Below, one piece after another: positions 38,290-46,537 of a DNA stretch of 64,000 nucleotides (position 1 is the stretch's first letter; each line of letters starts with the position of its first letter). The position numbers were made by a program, and so were the translations under genes. This DNA is from Flavobacterium fluviale. Its GTDB lineage: Bacteria; Bacteroidota; Bacteroidia; Flavobacteriales; Flavobacteriaceae. The notes under the pieces were generated by a model. It did no database searches and was not told where the DNA came from. It saw only the letters and a list, made by a program, of their open reading frames with translations. The DNA is taken from NCBI RefSeq assembly GCF_003312915.1, contig NZ_CP030261.1:1736001-1800000 (forward strand). Direction: 5' to 3'.

Positions 38290-39000
38290 TTATGCGTTAA
38301 CTGTAATAGTTTTAGTGAGCGTATAACCATCTGTTAAATTGCCAGTTATAACAGCCAATTCGTCAGATAAACTGTCTGCAAAAACATTGTCTTTTGTATT
38401 TGCAGTATCGGCTTGTCCGTGTGCCGCATAATTAGTACTTGAATATACTTGACTGGAAATGGTTTCTGGAAAAGCAATTTGAGTTACTAATAAAGAACTT
38501 CCAGAACTCGATAAAACTTCAACATGTATATGCGGTGCCCTTCCTTGATACCAGCCAGGATAAATCGAAATAAAAGAAACATTCCCGTTAGTATCCGAAG
38601 TTTGTCTTCCTCTTAAAAAATGAACAGAAGTGTAATCTGTCTGCTGCATTGATGTGCCTCCGTACTCTGAATAATTTCCGTCTTTGTCGCAGTGCCAAAC
38701 ATCTACCAAAATCCCCGAAAGAGGTTCGCAGTTGTTATTTTTATTTTCAATTTTTAAATTAATCAGAAGTGCGATTCCAACACGGTCAGATTTAATATTT
38801 TCTAAAACCAGCTGACTTGGTGTTTTTATTGGAAAAGGACCTTTTGTTTCTGATGGTGAAACCGTACAGCTGCCATCTCCAGAATTGCCTGTGTTAGTTT
38901 TGTCATGGTCACTTTTGGAGCATGATTCTAATAATGTTGAAGCTGTTGCTAATGAAGCAATGCCTAAGATCCCATTTCGGAGGAATTTTTTTCTGTCCAT
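38290..39000 (-). CDS. Exported intradiol ring-cleavage dioxygenase-like lipoprotein
   Basis: 236 residues. The N-terminus (MDRKKFLRNGILGIA, then LLESC with cysteine 27) looks like a lipoprotein signal. The catalytic domain keeps all four iron ligands expected for intradiol dioxygenases: Y110 (DKDGNY), Y151 (PGWYQGRAPHIH), H157 and H159. Family members at the cell surface are poorly characterised; the classic members cleave catechols. No other aromatic catabolic gene is near, so the substrate is unknown. It lies between the kinase (12 bp upstream) and the regulator (104 bp downstream). Confidence 0.85.
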   Translation of the reverse strand: MDRKKFLRNGILGIASLATASTLLESCSKSDHDKTNTGNSGDGSCTVSPSETKGPFPIKTPSQLVLENIKSDRVGIALLINLKIENKNNNCEPLSGILVDVWHCDKDGNYSEYGGTSMQQTDYTSVHFLRGRQTSDTNGNVSFISIYPGWYQGRAPHIHVEVLSSSGSSLLVTQIAFPETISSQVYSSTNYAAHGQADTANTKDNVFADSLSDELAVITGNLTDGYTLTKTITVNA

Positions 39001-39012
39001 AATCAGTTTCGT

Positions 39013-40113
39013 TTAATGAATTGCGGTTTTGATCTCATCTAATTTTAAATTCAAATGAACTCTGTAATAGGCATTATCCTGAGTGATGGTTAGTTCGTGT
39101 GCATTAGGGTAAAGTAAATCGAGACGACTTTGGATATTTACCAATCCAATTCCTGAATTTTCAGGGTCTTTCACATAATTTTCGATCGTATTTTCAATCC
39201 AAAAATCAAGATTATTATCTGTAATAAGGATTTTAATTTTTACGTGAGCTGCACCTTTGTAATCTGTTCCATATTTAAAGGCGTTTTCGACAAATGAAAT
39301 CAATAGTAATGGTTCAATAAATTTGTTTCTAGTGTCGCCATGTACATTAATTACAATATCTTCAATGTTGTTTAATCTCAGTTTCTGCAATTCAATGTAA
39401 TTCTGAATATAGTTTACCTCTTTTTCTAAAGCCACTGTTTTATTATCTGTCTCATAGAGCATATAGCGCATAAGTTCAGATAAGGTCACGATGGCATCAG
39501 GGACCAAATCAGATTTTTTGTGTGCCAAAGAATAAATACTATTCAAAGAATTAAATAAGAAATGCGGATTGGTTTGTTTACGCAGATATATTAATTCGGT
39601 ATTTGTTCTATGTGTTTCGGCAATCAGCTTATTCTGCTGATTATTATAAAATTCAGTTAGTGTTCTAATAATAGCGCTGATCGTAATGATCAAAATATAG
39701 AAAAATGACGGACCTATTTTAAAGAAAATCGGTTGTTTCATCTCAATTCTGCCCCTTGGAAAAAAATGCGGATCGTGCGGCATCATTTGCGGAGGCATTA
39801 CATTTTCGGGTCTTAAATGTCTAAATTCTGGAATAAAATAATTTATTCTGATAATCATAAAAGCGGCAATAAGTCCGAAAGCGGCGATAAAATAAAGCCA
39901 GTATTTTTTTTGTAAAAGATAGATTGGAACCAAGTAAAAATAATTCAGATAAAACAAGACAATCCCTGTTCCCCATTGTACATAGAAATCATTATTGATT
40001 TTAAATGGACTTTCATAAAACTGAATCAGCGAAGTCAAAATAAAGAAAACCCATATCGCACAATGAAATAAGATTTTGTTATAGCTGTTATTTTTAATGG
40101 TATCTATCTGCAT
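39013..40113 (-). CDS. LytS-type sensor histidine kinase
   Basis: 366 residues. Four membrane helices (about 14-33, 46-67, 71-93, 134-152); the loop between helices 3 and 4 is rich in Met, His and Pro (about 98-126; MPPQMMPHDPHFFPRGR). The His_kinase domain has the phosphoacceptor H184 in TNPHFLFNSLNSIY, and the ATPase domain has ENAFKYG and GIGLVNIQSRL. It pairs with LytTR regulators. It starts directly at the end of the DUF4907 gene with no gap, so it is co-transcribed with the upstream lipoprotein genes. Confidence 0.93.
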   Translation of the reverse strand: MQIDTIKNNSYNKILFHCAIWVFFILTSLIQFYESPFKINNDFYVQWGTGIVLFYLNYFYLVPIYLLQKKYWLYFIAAFGLIAAFMIIRINYFIPEFRHLRPENVMPPQMMPHDPHFFPRGRIEMKQPIFFKIGPSFFYILIITISAIIRTLTEFYNNQQNKLIAETHRTNTELIYLRKQTNPHFLFNSLNSIYSLAHKKSDLVPDAIVTLSELMRYMLYETDNKTVALEKEVNYIQNYIELQKLRLNNIEDIVINVHGDTRNKFIEPLLLISFVENAFKYGTDYKGAAHVKIKILITDNNLDFWIENTIENYVKDPENSGIGLVNIQSRLDLLYPNAHELTITQDNAYYRVHLNLKLDEIKTAIH

Positions 40114-40449
40114 TTACAATTTTATTTTTAATAAAATTAAATCTTTTTTGGTTACCGTTGGAGATAAGTTTTCTAGGAGCTTTTCTTTAACAAGATTGGC
40201 AGTTTTTAGGGCATCGTCTTGTGTCGCAAAACTTTTATTTTCACTTATCACCGGAATGATGGATTGCTTAATGATTATTTTTTCTTTGTATGAAATGGTG
40301 TAGCCCCATCCAGAATTTGTTTTAAAAACCTCAGATCTTAGTACTTCTTTTTTGGTGCAGGAAGCAAAGAGCAGCAGCAATAAAATAAGTATCAAATTCT
40401 TCTGGAATATTTTCCAGAAGAATTTTTGAGTATTAATTATCATCGTCAT
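40114..40449 (-). CDS. DUF4907 family small lipoprotein
   Basis: 111 residues. A hydrophobic segment ends in LLLFASC, a lipobox with the lipid cysteine near residue 31, and the mature part has the DUF4907 pattern (NSGWGYTISYKEKIIIKQSIIP, then a stretch ending in LVKEKLLEN). Function unknown. The start overlaps the kelch gene by 17 bp and the stop abuts the kinase start, so all three are coupled. Two in-frame ATGs near the start leave it uncertain by two codons. Confidence 0.82.
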   Translation of the reverse strand: MTMIINTQKFFWKIFQKNLILILLLLLFASCTKKEVLRSEVFKTNSGWGYTISYKEKIIIKQSIIPVISENKSFATQDDALKTANLVKEKLLENLSPTVTKKDLILLKIKL

Positions 40450-41440
40450 TTTGTTCTTCTAAAGGTCTAAATTCCCACGCATCATCAAAATAAGTAGTGC
40501 CAATTCTTCCTAACATATAAAAACCACGATTGTTGATAGTAAAGCCTACAGCATCAGTTCTGGTAGCACCTTCCATTGGAGTTCTTTCAACCCACAAATC
40601 AGTTGTCGGATTGTATTCCCAAATTGTTTTGATGTTTTCTCCACCCACAACATATCCTAAATTATTCATAGAAAAACTCGATGCATTAGAGCGTACAATT
40701 GCATATTCGTCATTATACGTATAATCATCGTCAGTGTCTTTGTCAATATCTCGTTTTCTTGTCCAAACATCAGTTGATGGATCAAACTCCCAAAAATCTT
40801 CTTGGTAAACGCCGTTGTTTACACCTGTTGCCAAATAAGCTTTATCTGAAATAACAAAAACAGTTGCATTACGTCTTTTGTTTCCGCTGAAACCATTTAC
40901 AAGCGTCCAAGAATTGGCTTGATCATCATATTGATAAAAATCTTTTAAATAATTTCCGTCATAACCAGTCCCAAAATAAGCTTTGCCTCCAACTTGAAAA
41001 CCAACCGCAGCATAACGGGCCGTTCCTGCAAAATCAGTTTTTTGTGTCCAGCTGTTCGCAGCAGGATCATACTGATAAAAATCTTTCAGTTTATTTGTTC
41101 CGTCGTAACCAAGGCCAACATATCCTTTGTCATTTAATGCAAAACTAGATGCAGAACTTCTTCCTACGCCGGCAAAATCTGCTTTTTGTTCCCAATAATC
41201 ACCAGTAGAGTTGTAAGCCCATAAATCTTTTAAATAAACATCGCCTGTATAACCACCGGCAACATAAGCATAATCTCCAATAACGAAACTAGTCGCACTA
41301 GATCTTGCAGGACCGTCAAAGGCCGATTTTTTAATCCAGTTTCCCATCAAATCGTCATCATCGTCATCATTACTGCAGCTTATAAAAAAGAGGCTCGAAA
41401 ATAGAGCTGTGAATAGAATTCCTTTTTTTAGATTAATCAT
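40433..41440 (-). CDS. Kelch-repeat lipoprotein
   Basis: 335 residues with a lipoprotein signal (LFFISC) and an Asp-rich linker (NDDDDDDL). Six kelch repeats of about 47 residues follow; each has the pattern R-[SA]-x-A-[TS]-x-F, a GY/GGxx strand, a D[FL]W/Y pair and a W about 6 residues before the next unit. This should form a six-bladed propeller at the cell surface. The family is often labelled galactose oxidase-like, but no copper-radical motif is visible; protein or glycan binding is the likelier role. It has a tight link to the downstream DUF4907 and kinase genes. Confidence 0.9.
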   Translation of the reverse strand: MINLKKGILFTALFSSLFFISCSNDDDDDDLMGNWIKKSAFDGPARSSATSFVIGDYAYVAGGYTGDVYLKDLWAYNSTGDYWEQKADFAGVGRSSASSFALNDKGYVGLGYDGTNKLKDFYQYDPAANSWTQKTDFAGTARYAAVGFQVGGKAYFGTGYDGNYLKDFYQYDDQANSWTLVNGFSGNKRRNATVFVISDKAYLATGVNNGVYQEDFWEFDPSTDVWTRKRDIDKDTDDDYTYNDEYAIVRSNASSFSMNNLGYVVGGENIKTIWEYNPTTDLWVERTPMEGATRTDAVGFTINNRGFYMLGRIGTTYFDDAWEFRPLEEQNDDDN

Positions 41441-41454
41441 AGTGTATTTAATAT

Positions 41455-42297
41455 TTATTGTTTGTATTTGATCCCCAATCCTAAAATGTAACCGTTGCCT
41501 GTATTGTAGTCATAAACTTTATGGTCACTGTTGTTTAATAAGTTGTATTTTTTATTAAAATCATAACCAGCTTTGAAGTTTAAAAACAAATTTTTGGTTA
41601 CGTTTCTTTCATATTCAAAAGCAGATGTCATTTGTGATAGAACTGCTTTTTCAGCGGTACTATTTTGATTAGATATCGCATCCAAATGATAGAAATTTCC
41701 ATTAAAGCTATTCGTCAGACTAAATATGTTTCTGTCATTATTTGAAAACGAAAATTTTGAATCTGGAAAACCAATTTTTAAATTTGTTCTTTCATTCATT
41801 TTATAATCAAAAGCAATAATTGGAGTAAATTTTGGTGCACCAAATATTGATGTTCGGCCAGCTCCAAGTATTACATTTAGCTTTGAACTAAGTTTTTGGT
41901 TGATCTCCAGATCTCCTAAAACAGTAAGATCTGAGAAATCTAAATTTCCCTGAAAATTTGCTGTAGGAATTACAGAAACCTGCCATTTTGTTTTTTCTGA
42001 TATTACTCCAGAATATTGAAATGTATTTTTAATCTGATTGAATTTATCCTGATCAGCATAAAAATTATAAGGATTAAATTCATAGTTCACTTTCAAATTC
42101 GAGTATTCTAATGTGTTAGTTATCTTATTTTTTGTTCCTAATTGTTTTTGGTAAAAAAGAGAAATATCACTTTCGTTGAAATTTATTTTTTCTGTCGGCT
42201 CAGTTTTTATAGTGACAGAAGCACCAAAATTTTCTTGGGCTTTTGTGCTTAAAACCGAAATCAAGAAAAGAGCATAAATTAAAAACCGTACTTTCAT
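41455..42297 (-). CDS. DUF6268-like outer-membrane beta-barrel protein
   Basis: 280 residues with signal peptide (cleavage near TKAQ) and a string of short amphipathic strands separated by polar turns, ending ILGLGIKYKQ. The pattern (YQKQLGTKNKITNTLEYSNL, LNVILGAGRTSIFG) resembles DUF6268 proteins. It is the first gene of the minus-strand cluster, 14 bp before the kelch gene. A TAATTTTG box (42315-42322, minus strand) lies 18 bp before its start and is a candidate -7 element. No function known. Confidence 0.72.
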   Translation of the reverse strand: MKVRFLIYALFLISVLSTKAQENFGASVTIKTEPTEKINFNESDISLFYQKQLGTKNKITNTLEYSNLKVNYEFNPYNFYADQDKFNQIKNTFQYSGVISEKTKWQVSVIPTANFQGNLDFSDLTVLGDLEINQKLSSKLNVILGAGRTSIFGAPKFTPIIAFDYKMNERTNLKIGFPDSKFSFSNNDRNIFSLTNSFNGNFYHLDAISNQNSTAEKAVLSQMTSAFEYERNVTKNLFLNFKAGYDFNKKYNLLNNSDHKVYDYNTGNGYILGLGIKYKQ

Positions 42298-42528
42298 TAT
42301 TTATTTTATTGGCTCAAAATTAGGCGGATGACTGTCTTAAAAAAAAGAAGATATATGTATGAGGTGTTTTGATAGACAAAATCGTCTTTTTTAAGGTCGA
42401 ATAAAATTTTATCAGACGAATTGCCATCATAGATCATTTTGTGCGATCTGTAGCTTAAAAATGCACGATAGTATATGTTATAGTGTGTCGGCAAAGCTTG
42501 CATTTTATATTTGCTCAAAAAATAAATT

Positions 42529-43857
42529 ATGCACAAGTTTATATTGATTCTTCTTTTTGTACTAACCTTATTTTCGTGTGGTACAGATACTGATACAGGT
42601 GAATTTACTGTTGGATCAGATTATTTGGCTTTAAGCAATAAAGTGATTATGATCGATACTGTGACGGTCGAAATGTCAACTATAAATTTTGATTCGCTGA
42701 TAACATCAAGCCGAAGCAGAATTCTGATAGGAAATTACGATGATCCCATTTTTGGGAAAGTGAAGTCAGACAGTTATTTTCAGCTTTCTACTACTTCTTA
42801 TGCATTAAATGGCTCTACTTCAGATACACAGGCAATCAATTATGTCTTCGATTCGATTTCCATGATTCTTAAATATGATAATTATTACTATGGTGATACC
42901 ACAAAGGTTCAAACTTTTAATATTCATCGACTAATTCAAAAAGTTAAACCTAACACCGATAACGACAGCTTTTATAATAATTCAACTTTAAACTACAGCC
43001 CAGAAAGCCTCGGAACAATATCATTTACACCAAGACCGACTCAAAAAGATTCTATTAATATTAGAATGAATGATGAATTTGGAGAAGCTCTTTTTCAAAA
43101 AATTAAAAAAAGAGAAATTACAGATTTTGACAGTTTTACAGAATACTTAAAGGGACTTGTTTTAGTTCCTGAAACTGGCAGTTCTTCTAATGTTATTGGA
43201 TTTAGCGTTCCAGAAAGTAAAGTGAGGATGTACTATTCAAAATATCATGCAGACGCAGATGAGTTGTCGTATATAATTGATTTTACGATAGCTGATATTG
43301 CAAAGCAGTTTAACTCTATTTCGTTGGATAAAACGGGCACTTTATTGCAAAATCTCCCCATTTCCAGCAGTTATCTTCCAAGTACGCAGACCAATAATCA
43401 AGGATTTATACAGTCAGGGACTGGTGTGGCGTGTCGAATAGATTTTCCAAATATAAAGCAGTTTAAAAATATTTCGACCAACGGAGCAATTGTTAATGCA
43501 GAACTTATTCTAAAACCAGTAAATAATTCGTATTCAGAAAAATATCCTTTAGAAGATTCTCTTGCGGTTTATGTGGGTGATAATCTCAATAGAGTCAGCA
43601 GTGCATTAGTAAATTCTGCGGGTACAACCGTTTATGGGTTATTAAATAAAAAGAGTGATGAATTTAACGAAAATGTAGCCTACACAATTCCAATTGGAAG
43701 TTTTCTGCAAAGCGAAATGCTCAAAAAAGCAGATTCCAGATCATCGCTCATATTAACACTTCCTGGAATTTCTAAATCTGTTGACCGAATAGTTTTGGCA
43801 GATCAAAAAAATCCGAATAATAAAATTCAGCTGAAAGTTTATTACATCTCTTACTAA
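42529..43857 (+). CDS. DUF4270 family lipoprotein
   Basis: 442 residues, lipoprotein signal LTLFSC (cysteine near 17), then the DUF4270 opening GSDYLALSNKVIMIDTVTVE followed by LIGNYDDPIFGKVKSDSYFQ. DUF4270 proteins are widespread surface lipoproteins of Bacteroidota without a proven role. The stop is directly followed by the ATG of the next gene. A TATATTTG box (42506-42513) lies 15 bp upstream. The 231-bp gap to the divergent cluster holds no credible gene. Confidence 0.88.
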   Translation: MHKFILILLFVLTLFSCGTDTDTGEFTVGSDYLALSNKVIMIDTVTVEMSTINFDSLITSSRSRILIGNYDDPIFGKVKSDSYFQLSTTSYALNGSTSDTQAINYVFDSISMILKYDNYYYGDTTKVQTFNIHRLIQKVKPNTDNDSFYNNSTLNYSPESLGTISFTPRPTQKDSINIRMNDEFGEALFQKIKKREITDFDSFTEYLKGLVLVPETGSSSNVIGFSVPESKVRMYYSKYHADADELSYIIDFTIADIAKQFNSISLDKTGTLLQNLPISSSYLPSTQTNNQGFIQSGTGVACRIDFPNIKQFKNISTNGAIVNAELILKPVNNSYSEKYPLEDSLAVYVGDNLNRVSSALVNSAGTTVYGLLNKKSDEFNENVAYTIPIGSFLQSEMLKKADSRSSLILTLPGISKSVDRIVLADQKNPNNKIQLKVYYISY

Positions 43858-45093
43858 ATGAAAAATAAAATAATTTTATGGAGCTGCTTCATTTTGATGT
43901 CGCTGACTTCTTTTTCTCAAAGTATTTCCAGTTCTCCATATTCATTGTATGGAGTGGGAAGTTTATATGAATCAGATTTTGGATATCTGCCATCTACAGG
44001 TTCTTCAGGAATTGCACTGCCATCAGATATTTTTATCAATAATTTAAATCCGGCATCTTTGGGCTTTATGTATCAAAATCACTTTCTTTTTGATATTGGA
44101 GGAAAAGCTATAGCGACAACCTATCAAAGTGGTAATAGATCAGAGAAACGAAACAATTTTCAATTTTCACATATTGCTTTTGCCTTTCCAGTTACAAAAA
44201 AATCTGGTTTTAGTCTTTCGCTTCGTCCTTACTCAAGTTCCGTTTTTAAAATCTCAAATTTGAAACTGCCAATTGCGGACAGTCAGGAATACTATTATGT
44301 AACAGCTGAAGGATCAGGCGGATTAAATAATTTAGATTTTTCGTATGGATACCGCTTCGGAAAGAAATTGACATTAGGAGCAACCGCAACAGTTCTTTTT
44401 GGAAACACGGTTGATGATCGTGCGTTTTTAATTGCAAATACAATTACAACAATACACAAAAAAACTGATTACAGCGGCGTTCGTGCCCTATTAGGTGCTC
44501 AATACAAAATAGATTCTACTTTTACAATTGGTACAACATTTAAGGCTCCTACACGGGTAAATGCATCTAAAGTGCAATCTGTAACGAGTATTGCAGATGA
44601 AGTTGAAACGGCTGTAGAATCGGATAAAGCCTCAGATACAGACGATTATTACATGCCATTAGAAATGGGCTTTGGAATTAGTAAAAGATTTAAGAATAAC
44701 TTGAATGTGACTTTCGATTATGAAAAAAGTTTTTGGGAAGATACAAAGCAGTCTGAATTATATGGTGATTTTGTAAACCAAGATCGTTTTGCGTTTGGAC
44801 TGACTTACAGCACAAAAAAAAATGTTCGAAAATATTGGGATAGGGTAGGATATGCAGCTGGTATAAGCTACGATACAGGTTATCTTGAAGTGGATGGAAA
44901 ACGTGTGAATAATGCATCGTTTTCAATCGGACTTAATCTTCCTGTTGATAACACTTTTTCTTCTTTGAATGTTTCGTATTCTTACGGACAAAAAGGAAGA
45001 ATCGCAAATGATCTAATCAAGGAAAACTACCATAAAATATCGCTTAATTTATCGCTGGACGGAATTTGGTTCGTCAAGCGAAAGATCGAATAA
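43858..45093 (+). CDS. Outer-membrane beta-barrel protein, FadL/PorV-like
   Basis: 411 residues, signal peptide ending SFSQ, then SPYSLYGVGSLYESDFG and INNLNPASLGF. The latter phrase is typical of the N-terminal plug region in FadL/OmpP1-like barrels of this phylum. The rest alternates beta strands to the end. Gene pair with the DUF4270 lipoprotein (zero spacing), so the two may act as an outer-membrane protein plus surface lipoprotein. Substrate unknown. The end faces murI with 2 bp between the genes. Confidence 0.75.
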   Translation: MKNKIILWSCFILMSLTSFSQSISSSPYSLYGVGSLYESDFGYLPSTGSSGIALPSDIFINNLNPASLGFMYQNHFLFDIGGKAIATTYQSGNRSEKRNNFQFSHIAFAFPVTKKSGFSLSLRPYSSSVFKISNLKLPIADSQEYYYVTAEGSGGLNNLDFSYGYRFGKKLTLGATATVLFGNTVDDRAFLIANTITTIHKKTDYSGVRALLGAQYKIDSTFTIGTTFKAPTRVNASKVQSVTSIADEVETAVESDKASDTDDYYMPLEMGFGISKRFKNNLNVTFDYEKSFWEDTKQSELYGDFVNQDRFAFGLTYSTKKNVRKYWDRVGYAAGISYDTGYLEVDGKRVNNASFSIGLNLPVDNTFSSLNVSYSYGQKGRIANDLIKENYHKISLNLSLDGIWFVKRKIE

Positions 45094-45095
45094 TC

Positions 45096-45872
45096 CTAAA
45101 AATCTTTTCGGATTACAGGATATTTATGCTCTAAAATTGACTCTAAAACTTTAGGGTTAGAATTGACATAAAAAACAGGATCATTTTCTGTACTATCCGA
45201 AAATCCAACTTTATCGCGAAGTAAATTTTTAGTCTGGCGTGCAACAGCTTCTCCTGAATCAATAATTTTAATATGATCTGGGAGAATTTTTTTAATCTGA
45301 GGAATTAGATAAGGATAATGACTGCAGCCCAAAACAAGATAATCGATATTAGCTTCTATCATAGGCTGTAAATACGATTCTAGTAATTGTGTCATTTCTG
45401 GAGAATATAGATTTCCATCTTCAATAAGCTGTACCAATCCGTGACCCACTTGTTCAATTATTGTGGTGTGTTGAAACATCTCGGCAGTCTTGTTAAACAA
45501 TTCACTGTTTAAAGTTCCTTTTGTGGCAAGGATTCCTATTACCTGAGTCTGCGAATTGTTTGCTGCAGGTTTAATTGCCGGTTCTATTCCAACAAACGGA
45601 ACGTCATACGCTTCGCGAAGTTCAAATATTGCATTTGTAGTAGCTGTGTTGCAGGCAACAACAATTAATTTGCAATTATTCTCTAGTAAAAACTCTACAT
45701 TTTTTTTGCTTAAATCAACAATTTCATCTTTGCTTTTTTGACCGTATGGTGCATTTTTGCTATCAGCCAGATATATAGTTTTCTCGTTTGGAAGAAGATC
45801 ATGAATAGCGCTCCAGATGGAAGTTCCGCCAATGCCAGAATCAAAAACGCCTATAGGATTGTTGTTTATCAT
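45096..45872 (-). CDS. murI: Glutamate racemase
   Basis: 258 residues. The two catalytic cysteines are C74 (VVACNTATT) and C182 (LGCSHYP), and the N-terminus has the substrate-binding FDSGIGG. The enzyme supplies D-glutamate for peptidoglycan. It lies downstream of the bamA-ompH group on the same strand but behind a terminator, so it has its own transcript or depends on readthrough. Confidence 0.96.
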   Translation of the reverse strand: MINNNPIGVFDSGIGGTSIWSAIHDLLPNEKTIYLADSKNAPYGQKSKDEIVDLSKKNVEFLLENNCKLIVVACNTATTNAIFELREAYDVPFVGIEPAIKPAANNSQTQVIGILATKGTLNSELFNKTAEMFQHTTIIEQVGHGLVQLIEDGNLYSPEMTQLLESYLQPMIEANIDYLVLGCSHYPYLIPQIKKILPDHIKIIDSGEAVARQTKNLLRDKVGFSDSTENDPVFYVNSNPKVLESILEHKYPVIRKDF

Positions 45873-45960
45873 AAAGCAAATTTAATATTTTTTGATACAA
45901 TTTGTTAGTCTAAGTTAATTCAAATCTAGAAAATATACGAGAGATTGGTTTTAAATTTTT

Positions 45961-45997
45961 GTAAAAAAAAACTGCTCAAAAATAAATTGAGCAGTTT
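45961..45997 (-). terminator. Rho-independent terminator after ompH (minus strand)
   Basis: Read on the minus strand, AAACTGCTCAA (45987-45997) pairs with TTGAGCAGTTT (45969-45979) around a 7-nt loop, followed by a T run ending near 45961. It ends the uppS-bamA-ompH transcript. Confidence 0.88.
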
Positions 45998-46018
45998 AAT
46001 TATTCGAGTTGGAATTTC

Positions 46019-46522
46019 TTAGAATCCTAAATCTTTTTTAACGTCAGCAGTGATGTTTGGACCATCAGCTAATAATAAAGTAGAACCGTCTAAAACGTAT
46101 TGGAAACCTTTAGCTTTTCCAACTTTTTGGATAGAAGCTCTAACTTTTTCCATTAAAGGTTTTACGATATCAGTTTCTTTTTGTTGAAGTTCTTTTTGTG
46201 CATTGTCTCTGTAATCAACAATTCTTTTTTGCATATCTTGAACTTCTTTAGAACGCTCACCGTTAACAGCATCAGTTACTGTAGCAGCTTCTGCTTCATA
46301 CTTTTTGATTTTTACTTGATATTCATCAACCATCTTTTTGTATTCAGCATCATATGTTCCACTTAATTTTTGCAGTTGATTTTGAGCATCTAACATAGCA
46401 GGCATTTTCGACATGATCTCGCTTACATCAACATGGGCAACTTTAGCCTGTGCGTTCATTGTGTTACTTGCTCCTAAAATTAAAATCGCAGCAATTAGTA
46501 AAGTTTTGATTTGTTTCATCAT
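46019..46522 (-). CDS. OmpH/Skp family periplasmic chaperone, short copy
   Basis: 167 residues with a signal peptide (cleavage after MNAQ) and the OmpH opening AKVAHVDVSEIMSKMPAM. A long coiled-coil stretch (about 45-125) rich in Lys, Glu and Gln is followed by the typical KGFQYVLDGSTLL. Skp/OmpH trimers hold unfolded outer-membrane proteins for BamA, which is encoded in the same operon. Starts 15 bp after the longer ompH gene. Confidence 0.93.
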   Translation of the reverse strand: MMKQIKTLLIAAILILGASNTMNAQAKVAHVDVSEIMSKMPAMLDAQNQLQKLSGTYDAEYKKMVDEYQVKIKKYEAEAATVTDAVNGERSKEVQDMQKRIVDYRDNAQKELQQKETDIVKPLMEKVRASIQKVGKAKGFQYVLDGSTLLLADGPNITADVKKDLGF

Positions 46523-46537
46523 TTTTAAAAATATTAA

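Noticed and set aside
38290..39000. Ortho-cleavage aromatic degradation pathway
   Set aside because: Only the dioxygenase-like gene is present and it carries a lipoprotein signal; no muconate cycloisomerase, transporter or other pathway gene accompanies it.
40433..41440. Galactose oxidase activity of the kelch protein
   Set aside because: Kelch repeats alone do not give activity; I see no Cys-Tyr radical pair or copper ligands in a matching arrangement.
42306..42536. A 76-codon minus-strand frame in the DUF6268/DUF4270 gap
   Set aside because: It covers the divergent promoter region, has no domain pattern, overlaps both the start of the DUF4270 gene and the candidate -7 box, and shows no typical codon use.
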